Made by a program: the position numbers and the translations under genes
Source of the DNA: G039029935 sp039029935
GTDB lineage: Bacteria > Chloroflexota > Anaerolineae > Caldilineales > Caldilineaceae
Assembly (NCBI GenBank): GCA_039029935.1
Contig: JBCCFC010000224.1
Coordinates: forward strand, 1-13,421
Length of the DNA: 13,421 bases
Direction of reading: 5' to 3'
Notes under the pieces: generated by a model
What the model was told of the DNA's origin: nothing
Seen by the model: the letters and a program-made list of their open reading frames with translations, nothing else
Database searches by the model: none
Part shown: positions 1 through 8,400 of the stretch, piece after piece
Numbering within the stretch: the first letter of the stretch is position 1
Layout: every line of letters begins with the position of its first letter

Positions 1-81
1 AAATAGGGACGGAACACTAACATTGCTACAAATTGTTCAACATGTCCTTGACCATTACACAAAAAATGAAAAGACGATTGA

Positions 82-2055
82 ATGAACCATAAATTGCAAC
101 ACTATTATTCTTTGCTTGTATTCACCATCCTATTTCTGATAACCCCCACGTCCTTACTAGCACAACAGCCAGAACCACCCGAATATGATGCCGCTGCTGT
201 GCCAATTCCCCTAGAACCACCGATGGCACCGCTGGGTGAAGCCCTCTATGCACAGAACTGTATGCCCTGTCATGGGTTGTCGGGTAACAGCGATGGTCCC
301 GTCGTACCCAACTTACCCGCACCGCCACCGCCCTTTGCCGATCCAGAAACCATCTGGGAAAAAAGCCCGGGTGAGTATTTCCATACAACCAAGTTTGGCC
401 GTATCCAGAATTTGATGCCACCTTGGGGCAACCAGATGAGTGATGAAGAAATCTGGCAGGCGGTTATGTATGCGTGGAGCCTACACACCGACCAAGAGAC
501 AGTCGAATGGGGGGCGGAGCTATACACGGGGTCCTGTGCTGCCTGTCATGGACCGCAAGGGCAGGGTGATGGCCCAGAGGCAGCGTCGGCCTTAACCGAT
601 TTCAGCGACCGTGCCGCGATGAATATTCGCACACAGGCTGAACTCTATGGTGGTTGGCAGACAGCGCACCCTGAATTGGGGCAAACGTGGTCACAGGCCG
701 AACAGCGCGCCGCACTCGACTACATCCGCACCTTTAGCTACGTCCCACCTTGGGGATCCGTCTTTCAGCCGGGGGATGGCAAGATCGAGGGGCAAGTTGA
801 GATTGGCACAGCCGTGAGTGATATAGCTGGGAGCGACACAGCGATAAGTGATACAGTTGCCAGCCTCGCGGGGATGGATATTCAGGTCACGGCCTATGTC
901 AACCGCAACGGTGATTTTGAAGCGACCGAAACCTTCCAGACCGTCACAGACGAGGACGGGCGCTTTATGGTTGACAACCTGTCGCTCTCCAGCAGCATCG
1001 TTTATGTTGCACAAACCCGCTATCAAGAGGTGTTATACGACAGCGCACCCGTGCAACTGACCAGCGATACGCCGTTGATGGACGCGCTGCTCACCGTCTA
1101 TGAAACCACCGACGATGGCAGCACCATCTATCTCAGCCGCGCCAACTGGGTAATCGACTTTGAACCGGGCAGCATCATCTTTGGTCAAATTCTCAGTTAT
1201 GGCAATAGCGGCGACCGCACCTATATCGGTCAACCCCTGCCTGAACTGGTTGCACAGGGTGTGCCTATGCCCGTCACGGCCATGTTCCCAATCCCTGCTG
1301 GCGCAACCTCGATTCAGCTACAAAATGGCATATTGGGGGGGCGCTATCATCAGATTGAGGGGCAGATCGTGGATACAGCCGCCATCCTGCCCGGTGAGCA
1401 AGGCCGTCAAATCTTTGTGGGCTATCGTTTGCTCGTCGATGATCCTGTCATGGAGGTTAGCCAAGACTATCGCTATGCAGTCAGCAACTTCAATCTGCTG
1501 GTCGCCGATTTGCCCGATCTAGTCACAGAGGTTTCACCCCTCGCCGACGAAGGTGGCCTAACCTTCATCGGTACCGAGTCAATTCAGGGCATCGACTATA
1601 CGCTGTGGAATGGGACGGACATAGAGGCACAGACGATTGTGGTCAACTTTGAGGGGCTGATGCAAGCAGATGATCTGGATGAACGTGATTTTTCCGCCAC
1701 CAATCCGGGAGCAGGGGCTGCGGGTACAGGGGCAGCTGGTGCAGCAGGTGATGGCACGATGACCAGCAGACCACCCGAATCGACCCAACCGCTAGAACCA
1801 GTCATTCCTATTTCGCTTGGTGTCATTGCTGTCTTACTGTTGGCGGGTGCGTTTATCTGGCCGATGATGCGCAATCGCAATATTGACGCCAAGACACGTC
1901 AGCGCACATTGCAGGAGTATCATGATGAGTTGGTGGTCCACATCGCCGAACTGGATGATGAGCGCGCAGCGGGGAAACTGGATGAGAAGACATGGCAACA
2001 GGAACGGAGTCAACTGAAGAATCAGCTACTCACCGTGGCGCGTCAACTAAAATAG
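82..2055 (+). CDS. Membrane-anchored diheme cytochrome c with beta-rich middle and cytoplasmic helical tail
   Basis: Predicted extracytoplasmic electron carrier of 657 aa. Residues 1-28 form a signal peptide ending SLLA-QQ. Two heme c sites are visible: CMPCH at 60-64 and CAACH at 152-156. M112 in LMPPWG is the likely axial ligand of the first heme. The second domain has no matching MP motif; M180 or H196 are the candidates. Residues about 235-345 look like a carboxypeptidase-regulatory-like beta-sandwich (GQVEIG, DEDGRFMVDNL), followed by another beta-rich region to about 540 and a Gly/Ala linker. A membrane helix spans about 574-594, then a charged helical tail (EYHDELVVHIAELDDE, then KLDEKTWQQERSQLK) lies in the cytoplasm, resembling the short coil tails of CcmI-like and related Chloroflexota proteins. 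No strong Shine-Dalgarno precedes the ATG (only AAAAGA); the start is chosen because it gives a complete signal peptide. The redox partner is not in the window. Cytochrome c is certain; the specific role is unknown. Confidence 0.88.
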   Translation: MNHKLQHYYSLLVFTILFLITPTSLLAQQPEPPEYDAAAVPIPLEPPMAPLGEALYAQNCMPCHGLSGNSDGPVVPNLPAPPPPFADPETIWEKSPGEYFHTTKFGRIQNLMPPWGNQMSDEEIWQAVMYAWSLHTDQETVEWGAELYTGSCAACHGPQGQGDGPEAASALTDFSDRAAMNIRTQAELYGGWQTAHPELGQTWSQAEQRAALDYIRTFSYVPPWGSVFQPGDGKIEGQVEIGTAVSDIAGSDTAISDTVASLAGMDIQVTAYVNRNGDFEATETFQTVTDEDGRFMVDNLSLSSSIVYVAQTRYQEVLYDSAPVQLTSDTPLMDALLTVYETTDDGSTIYLSRANWVIDFEPGSIIFGQILSYGNSGDRTYIGQPLPELVAQGVPMPVTAMFPIPAGATSIQLQNGILGGRYHQIEGQIVDTAAILPGEQGRQIFVGYRLLVDDPVMEVSQDYRYAVSNFNLLVADLPDLVTEVSPLADEGGLTFIGTESIQGIDYTLWNGTDIEAQTIVVNFEGLMQADDLDERDFSATNPGAGAAGTGAAGAAGDGTMTSRPPESTQPLEPVIPISLGVIAVLLLAGAFIWPMMRNRNIDAKTRQRTLQEYHDELVVHIAELDDERAAGKLDEKTWQQERSQLKNQLLTVARQLK

Positions 2056-2073
2056 GAAGAGTGAACCGCCTAT

Positions 2074-2180
2074 ATTCATTTTAGGAATGGCGATTAAATA
2101 ACTTGCCCATTTGGATCAGACCTGCACGGGGCGTGCTAACTGAACATGTGTAGGTTATTTAATCGTCATTCCTTATGAAT
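2074..2180. repeat. Long imperfect inverted repeat forming one hairpin between convergent genes
   Basis: Positions 2083-2110 pair with 2146-2173: 24 Watson-Crick pairs, three G-U pairs (2090/2166, 2103/2153, 2105/2151, in the + sense RNA) and one mismatch (2107/2149). The stem continues inward as TCAG 2116-2119 with CTGA 2140-2143 and GCACG 2124-2128 with CGTGC 2132-2136, closed by a GGG loop. Six more outer pairs (ATTCAT 2074-2079 with ATGAAT 2175-2180) follow a small bulge and run into the last codons of the minus-strand ATPase gene. It sits between two gene 3' ends, so it could be a terminator or 3'-end stabiliser, but neither side has a clear U-tract. A palindromic repeat or MITE-like element, or a small RNA, are alternatives. 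Confidence 0.8.
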
Positions 2181-3942
2181 CAGACGGTGCAACCCATTCC
2201 TCCTGATGAACCAACTCCCAGCCATTATAGACCAACAAAATTTTCTTGATGGGTACTTTCGTGGCAAGAGCCTGAATCCGTGAATCGCTGGCATACTGTT
2301 TGAGTTGCCCCTTGGCCTCTGTGATTTTCTTTTTGAGTTCAGTCTGGCTAAAGTTGCTCCGTGAGATATATTCCAACTCAAGCAGATACCCATATTTGAC
2401 CCCCGGATAGCGGGCATGAAATGGCTCCAGATAGAGATCGACAAACCCGCTGTTCATATCCTTCTCGGACCAAATCAAGAAAAAATCGCAGATATTTAGG
2501 TAGGCCAGCAGAAATCCTTGCACCACTTTTTCTGCGCTCAAGTAATCACGCACAGCGGTCTGCTTTTGAATTTCGTCGGATAAAAACTGAAAGACAGGCT
2601 TCCAGTCGCCCCGAAAGGCCATTGCCCGTAAGAACGCAGAGAAGCTGTAGATATCAACCCGAAAGACATCGACATCTCGGTACGCATCGCGAATGTAGCC
2701 ATACATCAGATTACGGATGGTAAAGTTGGGGATATAGAGGACCGACTCGCCCTCAACTTCTTCACCAAATGTAAGTAATCCAAAATAGTATAGTAGGGAG
2801 ATAAAGTTATTGCGGTCCAGTAACCTATCGAGGGGAAAACTTGCATTGATGGTCGAGATCGTCTCTCCGGTTTCAATAATCGACCGTAAGATACTAAAGT
2901 TACCGTTGAGCTTGTTGTCAATCGACATCAGATGGCGCAGTTTGCCATAATCAATACGAACGTTGTCATCAATGAGGCGTAGCGGAATATCTTTTTCACG
3001 GATGGCTTGCTTGACAAAGTAGATCACCATATCCGAGTTGAAGACACGGGTTTCGGCCCGCTGCGAGAACAAATAGTTATCATACCAGAGCTTCATCACC
3101 TCGAGGCACTCATCCACATCCACAACCAATTGTCTGGCATCACGATAATAGGTGCAGATGGTACGGACCTCTTCCTCGGAAAAGCCCATCAATTCATTAA
3201 ACTGTGGGTCAAGGCTGATGTTGTCGCCAATGTTAAACCCGCTGGTGACGTCATCCATTGTAACAGGAGATACACCTGTAATATAGAGACGTGTCAGCCC
3301 TGCGATCTGCCCACCCGTTGCGCCTTTGAGCAGATTGAAGAAAAAACGGAAAAAGCCCGGACCATGTGTTAAGTTGTGATAGGCTTCCTGACCTTCGGCC
3401 ACCAAAACGGTGTTGGCAAAGTTGTCATATTCGTCAATCAACAGGAATATTTTCAAATCATTTTCATCCGCCGCATAAAAAATGCGCTGTAGACAGTCCG
3501 TAAGATTTATCCCCGCGAGGATATCTTCTTTCTGTGAGTCCTCAAAATAAGCACGATATCTGCGAACAAAACTATCAATTTCATTACGGCCATTGCTTTC
3601 AAACGATTCTTCGATTTTGCGTAGATCAGGATTGACATTGGCAAAATTGAGCGTAATCATCAGAAAGCTATTGCGTTCAGGCGTTGGATTCTGCCCGATA
3701 TAGGTGTCACCAAACAGCCACTCAAACTTGTCCTTATAGTTGACATCATAATATCGTTGTATCGTCGTCAGCCATAGGGTTTTGCCCATGCGCCGTGGAC
3801 GAATGAGGAAAACGTAATCTGGTGCGGCCTCAAAGAGTGGGATATAGTGGGTTTTGTCAACATAATATCCATTTTTGACACGCATCCGTCGGATATCACC
3901 CGTGCCATAGGCAATCAATTTGGTTGGTTCGTTTGGTATCAT
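2173..3942 (-). CDS. AAA-ATPase-like protein with C-terminal PD-(D/E)XK nuclease-fold domain
   Basis: A 589-aa protein of the family known from Pfam as AAA-ATPase_like (PF09820) joined to a PD-(D/E)XK nuclease-superfamily domain (PF08011). The N-terminus has the family signature: VDKT at 28-31 and the atypical Walker A RPRRMGKT at 48-55. The Walker B is FLLIDEYDN with D170/E171, and YITGVSP at 220-226 is the sensor-like strand. The C-terminal domain shows D502 (GFVDLYLEP) and E522, but the position normally holding Lys in the E-x-K motif is E524 (LLELEY), so catalysis is doubtful. The RBS is AAAGGA (complement of 3948-3953), 5 nt before the ATG. A promoter lies upstream at 3991-4019. It is convergent with the cytochrome gene and divergent from the transporter. 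Members are often numerous within a genome and their role is unknown; a mobile-element or defence function is speculation. Confidence 0.9.
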   Translation of the reverse strand: MIPNEPTKLIAYGTGDIRRMRVKNGYYVDKTHYIPLFEAAPDYVFLIRPRRMGKTLWLTTIQRYYDVNYKDKFEWLFGDTYIGQNPTPERNSFLMITLNFANVNPDLRKIEESFESNGRNEIDSFVRRYRAYFEDSQKEDILAGINLTDCLQRIFYAADENDLKIFLLIDEYDNFANTVLVAEGQEAYHNLTHGPGFFRFFFNLLKGATGGQIAGLTRLYITGVSPVTMDDVTSGFNIGDNISLDPQFNELMGFSEEEVRTICTYYRDARQLVVDVDECLEVMKLWYDNYLFSQRAETRVFNSDMVIYFVKQAIREKDIPLRLIDDNVRIDYGKLRHLMSIDNKLNGNFSILRSIIETGETISTINASFPLDRLLDRNNFISLLYYFGLLTFGEEVEGESVLYIPNFTIRNLMYGYIRDAYRDVDVFRVDIYSFSAFLRAMAFRGDWKPVFQFLSDEIQKQTAVRDYLSAEKVVQGFLLAYLNICDFFLIWSEKDMNSGFVDLYLEPFHARYPGVKYGYLLELEYISRSNFSQTELKKKITEAKGQLKQYASDSRIQALATKVPIKKILLVYNGWELVHQEEWVAPSDS

Positions 3943-3990
3943 ATCAGTCCTTTTGTCATTGCACAGCGTTACACATGTTCTAGGTAAACC

Positions 3991-4019
3991 ATTATAGATG
4001 AATCCCCACTCGTCTCCAA
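3991..4019 (-). promoter_or_regulatory. Sigma-70-like promoter for the AAA-ATPase-like gene
   Basis: On the minus strand a perfect TATAAT (complement of 3991-3996) lies 17 nt downstream of TTGGAG (complement of 4014-4019), a TTG-type -35 matching three of six consensus bases. It is about 50 bp upstream of the ATG at 3942. A 6-bp inverted repeat, TTGACC 4021-4026 and GGTCAA 4058-4063, lies just outside it in the divergent intergenic region and could be an operator. Confidence 0.55.
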
Positions 4020-4089
4020 ATTGACCGCTTTCGGCTTATACACGCGATGATTTTCATGGTCAAAAAGACTTCTATTTCCGTCTATTCGG

Positions 4090-4098
4090 TGGTATGAT
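4090..4098 (+). promoter_or_regulatory. Extended -10 promoter element for the EamA transporter gene
   Basis: TGG-TATGAT matches an extended -10 box (TGN then a TATAAT-like hexamer). The -35 region at the usual distance is weak (TTCTAT), as is common for extended -10 promoters. Transcription would begin near 4105, which rules out the ATG codons at 4094 and 4097 as starts and supports the ATG at 4151. Confidence 0.4.
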
Positions 4099-4150
4099 GC
4101 GCCCCGTTCGATTTTATCCAATTTATTCAGGACACACAGGACATACAGAC

Positions 4151-5053
4151 ATGCCATCAACATTACGTCATAACTTCTATGTTTTAATTTCTGCCATGCT
4201 TGTTGCCATCAGTTGGGTGATTGCCGAAATTGCACTGCATTTTTATGAGGTCCCCGTGATTTGGACAGCTATTTTGACCAATCTGTCGGGTGGGCTTGGC
4301 TTACTACTGCTGGCTCCACAGATTTCACGCCCATCGGTCTGGACCTTTACATGGCAGCAATGGGTTCGGCTTATCATCGCCGCCTTTTGTATCTATGTCG
4401 CCTCGACATTGTTGGCCTATTACTCGATCAACCTCATCGGCGCCGGTAAATCCACGCTATTGGGGCTTCTTCAAGCGCCCGCCGTGATTATTTTATCCAT
4501 CATCTTTTTGGGCGAGCGTCTGTTGCTCAAACATTGGTTGGCAGGTGCATTGATGATCTTTGGCGCATTTCTGATTAACTTTAACCCCGAAGCACTTACC
4601 TTTGAATTTGGCTCAGGCGAGCTTGCAAGAGTGGCCCTCGCATTTTTTGTCGGTGTCGGCATTGTCCTGATGAAACCCATCGTCGTCAATATCAATGAAA
4701 TCCAAGTGACAGCCGTTTCCATGATCATCAGCGTCTTCTTTTTGTGTGCGGCAATTCCTTGGTTTGACAGTGGATTGCAATTCAGCCTACCAGCCTTGGG
4801 CTTACTTGCCATCGTAGGCATTTTGAGAGGCTTATCGTGGTATTTTTACTACGTCCCCTTGCCCATCATCGGTGCATCGCGCGCCATCATCCTCTTTGGC
4901 TCCTATGCCTTTTTTACCGTGATGTTGCAACTCATCATCGTTGCCATCACACCAAACTTAGGCACGCAACTCCCCTCCAATTTAGCAATGGCACTGATTG
5001 GCGGTGTTGTGATTGTTGTCGGGATCGTGGTGATGACGCGCTCATCGGACTGA
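4151..5053 (+). CDS. EamA/DMT-family membrane transporter
   Basis: Predicted inner-membrane permease of 300 aa with about ten hydrophobic helices in two halves, the usual size and layout of drug/metabolite-transporter proteins with duplicated EamA domains. The first half ends with the characteristic FLGERLLLKHWLAGALMIFG segment, where GER followed by a Gly-rich helix is the typical EamA signature. The second half ends in a Gly/Val helix (ALIGGVVIVVGIVVM) and lacks the GER motif. The substrate cannot be told from sequence; relatives export amino acids, nucleosides or drugs. The frame is open back to ATG 4094, but the extra 19 residues are polar and the upstream ATG lies inside a probable -10 box, so the start at MPSTLRHNF is preferred. 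Only a weak Shine-Dalgarno (AGGA about 10 nt upstream) is present. It looks monocistronic, divergent from the ATPase gene. Confidence 0.88.
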   Translation: MPSTLRHNFYVLISAMLVAISWVIAEIALHFYEVPVIWTAILTNLSGGLGLLLLAPQISRPSVWTFTWQQWVRLIIAAFCIYVASTLLAYYSINLIGAGKSTLLGLLQAPAVIILSIIFLGERLLLKHWLAGALMIFGAFLINFNPEALTFEFGSGELARVALAFFVGVGIVLMKPIVVNINEIQVTAVSMIISVFFLCAAIPWFDSGLQFSLPALGLLAIVGILRGLSWYFYYVPLPIIGASRAIILFGSYAFFTVMLQLIIVAITPNLGTQLPSNLAMALIGGVVIVVGIVVMTRSSD

Positions 5054-5138
5054 ACGAGATGTTCTGAACGATTTCATTTTGAGCAAGCCGACCGAATGAA
5101 CTCGGCGTCTGTTAAGCGCCAGCTCGCTAAAGCAGGCT

Positions 5139-5177
5139 ATTGTGTGTACTGATATTGTGTGTACTGATATTGTGTAT
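5139..5177 (+). repeat. 15-bp direct tandem repeat, two full copies plus a partial third
   Basis: ATTGTGTGTACTGAT occurs identically at 5139-5153 and 5154-5168, followed by a partial copy beginning ATTGTGTA at 5169. It lies about 240 bp upstream of the giant gene's start. It may be replication slippage or repeated protein-binding sites; the sequence does not distinguish these. Confidence 0.9.
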
Positions 5178-5403
5178 GCCGTCTAACGTGATGCATCAGA
5201 TCGATATGTACACCAGGTTTATTTTCCTTAGAATGCTTTATGTTGTAGGAATCGAATTCATTCGGTGGTACACTGATACATCGTCGCCCTAACATTCATA
5301 CGAACACCGCTATTACTCAATTCTACGATTCTATGCGATAATGCCCTACATCGAAACAGCCAACACATCATGCTATCACCACAACCAACGATTTGTCATA
5401 GCC

Positions 5404-5411
5404 AAGGGAGG
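5404..5411 (+). promoter_or_regulatory. Strong Shine-Dalgarno that fixes a TTG start for the giant gene
   Basis: AAGGGAGG lies 7 nt before TTG 5419, which is in frame with the giant ORF. The ATG at 5341 has no Shine-Dalgarno and would place 26 mostly polar residues ahead of the signal peptide. Starting at TTG gives a classic signal peptide with a KRQFK n-region. Confidence 0.75.
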
Positions 5412-5418
5412 CTCTCAA

Positions 5419-8400
5419 TTGAAACGCCAGTTCAAATTCACAATCATTCACACAATATTACTTACAATTTTCTTTCTTTTCTGCATTTCTATTATAAATT
5501 TGCAATTCAACTTGAACATTGCCTACGCCCAAACCTGCACCGCCCCCGGCAGCCACGACACCCTCCACGCGGCGTTGGATGACACGGCCTGTGCAACCAT
5601 CACGTTCGAGGCAGGCGCATTCCCCGCCAACGTGACCATCACGCGCGATGTCACCCTGCGCGGCGAAAACCAAGAGGCGACGCGGCTGGACGGCCAAGGG
5701 CAGGGGCGTGTCCTCACCATCAACGCCGATGCCACGGTGGTGATTGAAAACTTGGCGATCATCAATGGCACGGTGGTTGGGACCCCTGCTGAGGATAGTA
5801 GCGAGAATGGTGGCAATGGGATGAGCGCAGAAGGGGGCGGTATTCACAACGCGGGCAACCTCACTCTGCGCCGTGTTCTTGTTGATGGCAACACGGTGAC
5901 GGGTGGTGCTGGCGCAACAGGGGCGCAGGGCAGTACGGGCGAGACAGGGCATAGCGGCTCAACGGGCAGCAGTGCGGACTGTGACATCACGGGGTGTGAT
6001 ACGGCGGGGTCGGGTGGCACTGGCTTTGAGGGTAAACCCGGCGGTCAGGGGCGAACAGGCGGCGGTGGCGATGCTGGCATGGGTGGTGGCATCTATAACA
6101 GCGGCACTCTGGTTATCGAAGCCAGCATTGTTAGCAACAACCGTGCCTATGGTGGTGAAGGGGGGACTGGCGGCAAAGGTGGTAAAGGGGGCAAGGGTGG
6201 CACTGGTGGCAAGGGCGGTGCGCGTGACCATTCATTCTGCCAAGTCGCACATGGCGGCAGCGGCGGGCGTGGTGGCCGAGGTGGTCCTGGTGGCGTTGGC
6301 GGTATCGGCGGTACTGGTGGCGACGGTGACGGCGCGGGTATTTACAACACCGGAACGCTGACGCTGACCGACACACAACTCATCCAAAACGTTAGCATCT
6401 CTGGCGCGGGTGGTGCGAATGGTGTGCCGGGGGATGGTGGTGATGGCGGCAGTGGCGGGTCAAAGGGGTCCAATGCGCACACCAGCTTGACGGGCTGTGT
6501 CTTTGGCGTGGATACACATGGCAGCAGACCGAGTAATGGCAGCGGTGGCAGCACTGGTTCGACTGGGCAGATTGGCTATCGGGGCATTCAAGGGTTGGGT
6601 GAAGGTGGCGGGTTGTATAATGTCAACAGCGCAACGTTCAATGGTACAACGGTGGCAGGCAATACGGCCAACTGGGGTGGTGGCATCTTCAACGAGGGTG
6701 AGGTGACGCTGCGTGATGGGTCGCTGCTGGAGCGAAACGATGCCATTGGTGTTGCTGGCGAAAATGGTAGTGGGGTTGGCGCGGGTGGCGGTGGCGGTGG
6801 TGCAGTCGGCTTTGGTGGTGGACTCTACAACGCACCAGACAGCACGGCCAATATTTCGTACAGCACAATGCAGCGAAACCGTGCGCTTGGTGGCGATGGT
6901 GGCAATGGCGCAACCAATGGCGGTCAATTTACAGGCATGGGTGGTCGCGGTGGCGGTCTTGAGGGCGGCGTCGGTGGCTATGGGTTGCACAAAGGTGGCG
7001 ATGCGGGCTATGGCAGTGGTGGCGGTGGTGGCGGCGGCAATGCCACTGATCCCGGTCGCGGTGGCACAGGCGGCTTTGGCGCAGGGGGCGGTGGTGGCGG
7101 CGGTCGCACTGGTGGCAACTGTGGCGGTGACGGTGGTGCGGCTGGCTTTGGCGGTGGCAATGGCGGTTCGCCTAGCTGTTACAGCGGTAGCGCAGCAGGT
7201 GGTGGTGGGGCTGGCCTTGGTGGGGCCATCGCCAATCGTGGCTCGCTGGTTGTCGGTGCCAGCACATTCTACAGCAACACAGCCATAGGGGGGGATGGTG
7301 GTCGAGGCGCACATGGTAGCGGCAATGCCAGCGCGGGCCAAGGGCTGGGTGGTGCGCTCTACACCGAAAATGTGGTCACGTTGGGCAACAGCACCTTCTC
7401 CAACAATCATGCCGACCAAGGTGGTGGTCTCTATCAGTATGACGGCAACACCACCATCGCCCACAACACCTTTGTTGAGAATATCGCACAGTCAAGCGGG
7501 CATACCCTCCACAAGCACAATGGACAGATTGTGGTCGGCTTTACCATCATGGCGGCAGCGAATATCTCCCCCACTGGAATCTCTGCAACCAACTGTAGTG
7601 GTGAACTGGTAACGGTTGGCTTCAACATGGACAATGGCGATAGCTGTGGTCTTGCAGCTCAGTTTGGTGATTTGTCAAACACCGACCCCCAGCTTGGCCC
7701 ACTGCAAAACAACGGCGGCTGGACATGGACCCATCACCCGCTGGACACAAGCCCCGTGATTGATGCTGCCCCAGAATGCCCCACCGAGATTGACCAACGG
7801 GACGCTGCCCGACAGCAGACCATTGTTGATGACCAATCGCTGGTGCAAAACCTCCCCTTTATCACACCGCTACACACCTGTGACATCGGTGCGGTCGAGG
7901 TTGCACGCACACAATTAGAGAATTCCGTCGTCGCATGGCAAAACTATCATGACTGGACGCTGGACCTCTATCACATAGGACACGCCTTCCGTATCAACGA
8001 ACTCACCCGCCCTGCCAACAACCAAATCACGACGCTAGATGACATTACACGCAACTATGCCAACCACAACGAGGGCGAACTCTATTGGCGATATTGCAAC
8101 GACTTTGCCAGCATCGAGGCGGGTGTCTCATGCGCGCCTTGGCAGGGCGAGGTTGGTCGGTTGATGGATGAGGGTGACACCTATGACATCCACAATGTGC
8201 TCACCCAAGCCAAGCGTAACTTTGCGACCATCTACAACGGTCCCACGCTCGACATCATGGTCAATGGACAACCGATGCCGCTGCAATCTGCCGCCATCTC
8301 TGGCACATTGGCAACCGTGCGCGAACTCACCAACATCCACCTCATCTATGGCAACGAGTTTATGGTCGATGCCCTGCGCTATGCCGTCGCCGACCCCGGC

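Larger units (their letters stand above)
5054..5418. other. Non-coding region between the transporter and the giant gene
   Basis: No supported gene here. The first part holds short hairpins with no T-tract: GCCGA 5087-5091 with TCGGC 5102-5106, GGCG with CGCC at 5104-5120, and AGCG with CGCT. They may act as a weak terminator for the transporter. Then follow a 15-bp tandem repeat (5139-5177), a perfect 10-bp palindrome TGATGCATCA at 5189-5198, and ATTCGGTGGTA at 5260-5270, which also occurs upstream of the transporter. Possible -10 boxes for the giant gene are TGG-TACACT (5266-5274) and GATAAT (5337-5342), the latter with a weak TTACTC at 5313-5318. Positions 5341-5418 are an in-frame extension of the giant ORF, probably untranslated leader. 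Confidence 0.6.

Noticed and set aside
848..1522. Alternative-frame open frames inside the cytochrome gene
   Set aside because: They overlap the well-supported cytochrome frame and show no motifs or ribosome sites.
4094..4150. Earlier in-frame ATG for the transporter
   Set aside because: It lies within a probable -10 box and adds 19 polar residues before the first membrane helix.
5139..5177. CRISPR array
   Set aside because: The copies are directly adjacent with no spacers and only 15 bp long; no cas genes are present.
7288..7294. Run of seven G in the giant gene (another at 1335-1341 in the cytochrome gene) as a phase-variation tract
   Set aside because: Seven is short for efficient slippage, and a run of G is expected by chance in glycine-rich coding sequence.
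6460..7464. Long minus-strand open frame (334 codons) opposite the glycine-rich region
   Set aside because: Its Ala/Thr-rich translation is the expected antisense of repeated GGY/GCN codons; no Shine-Dalgarno or recognisable domain. Similar frames at 5903-6361 and 6713-7288 are also shadows.
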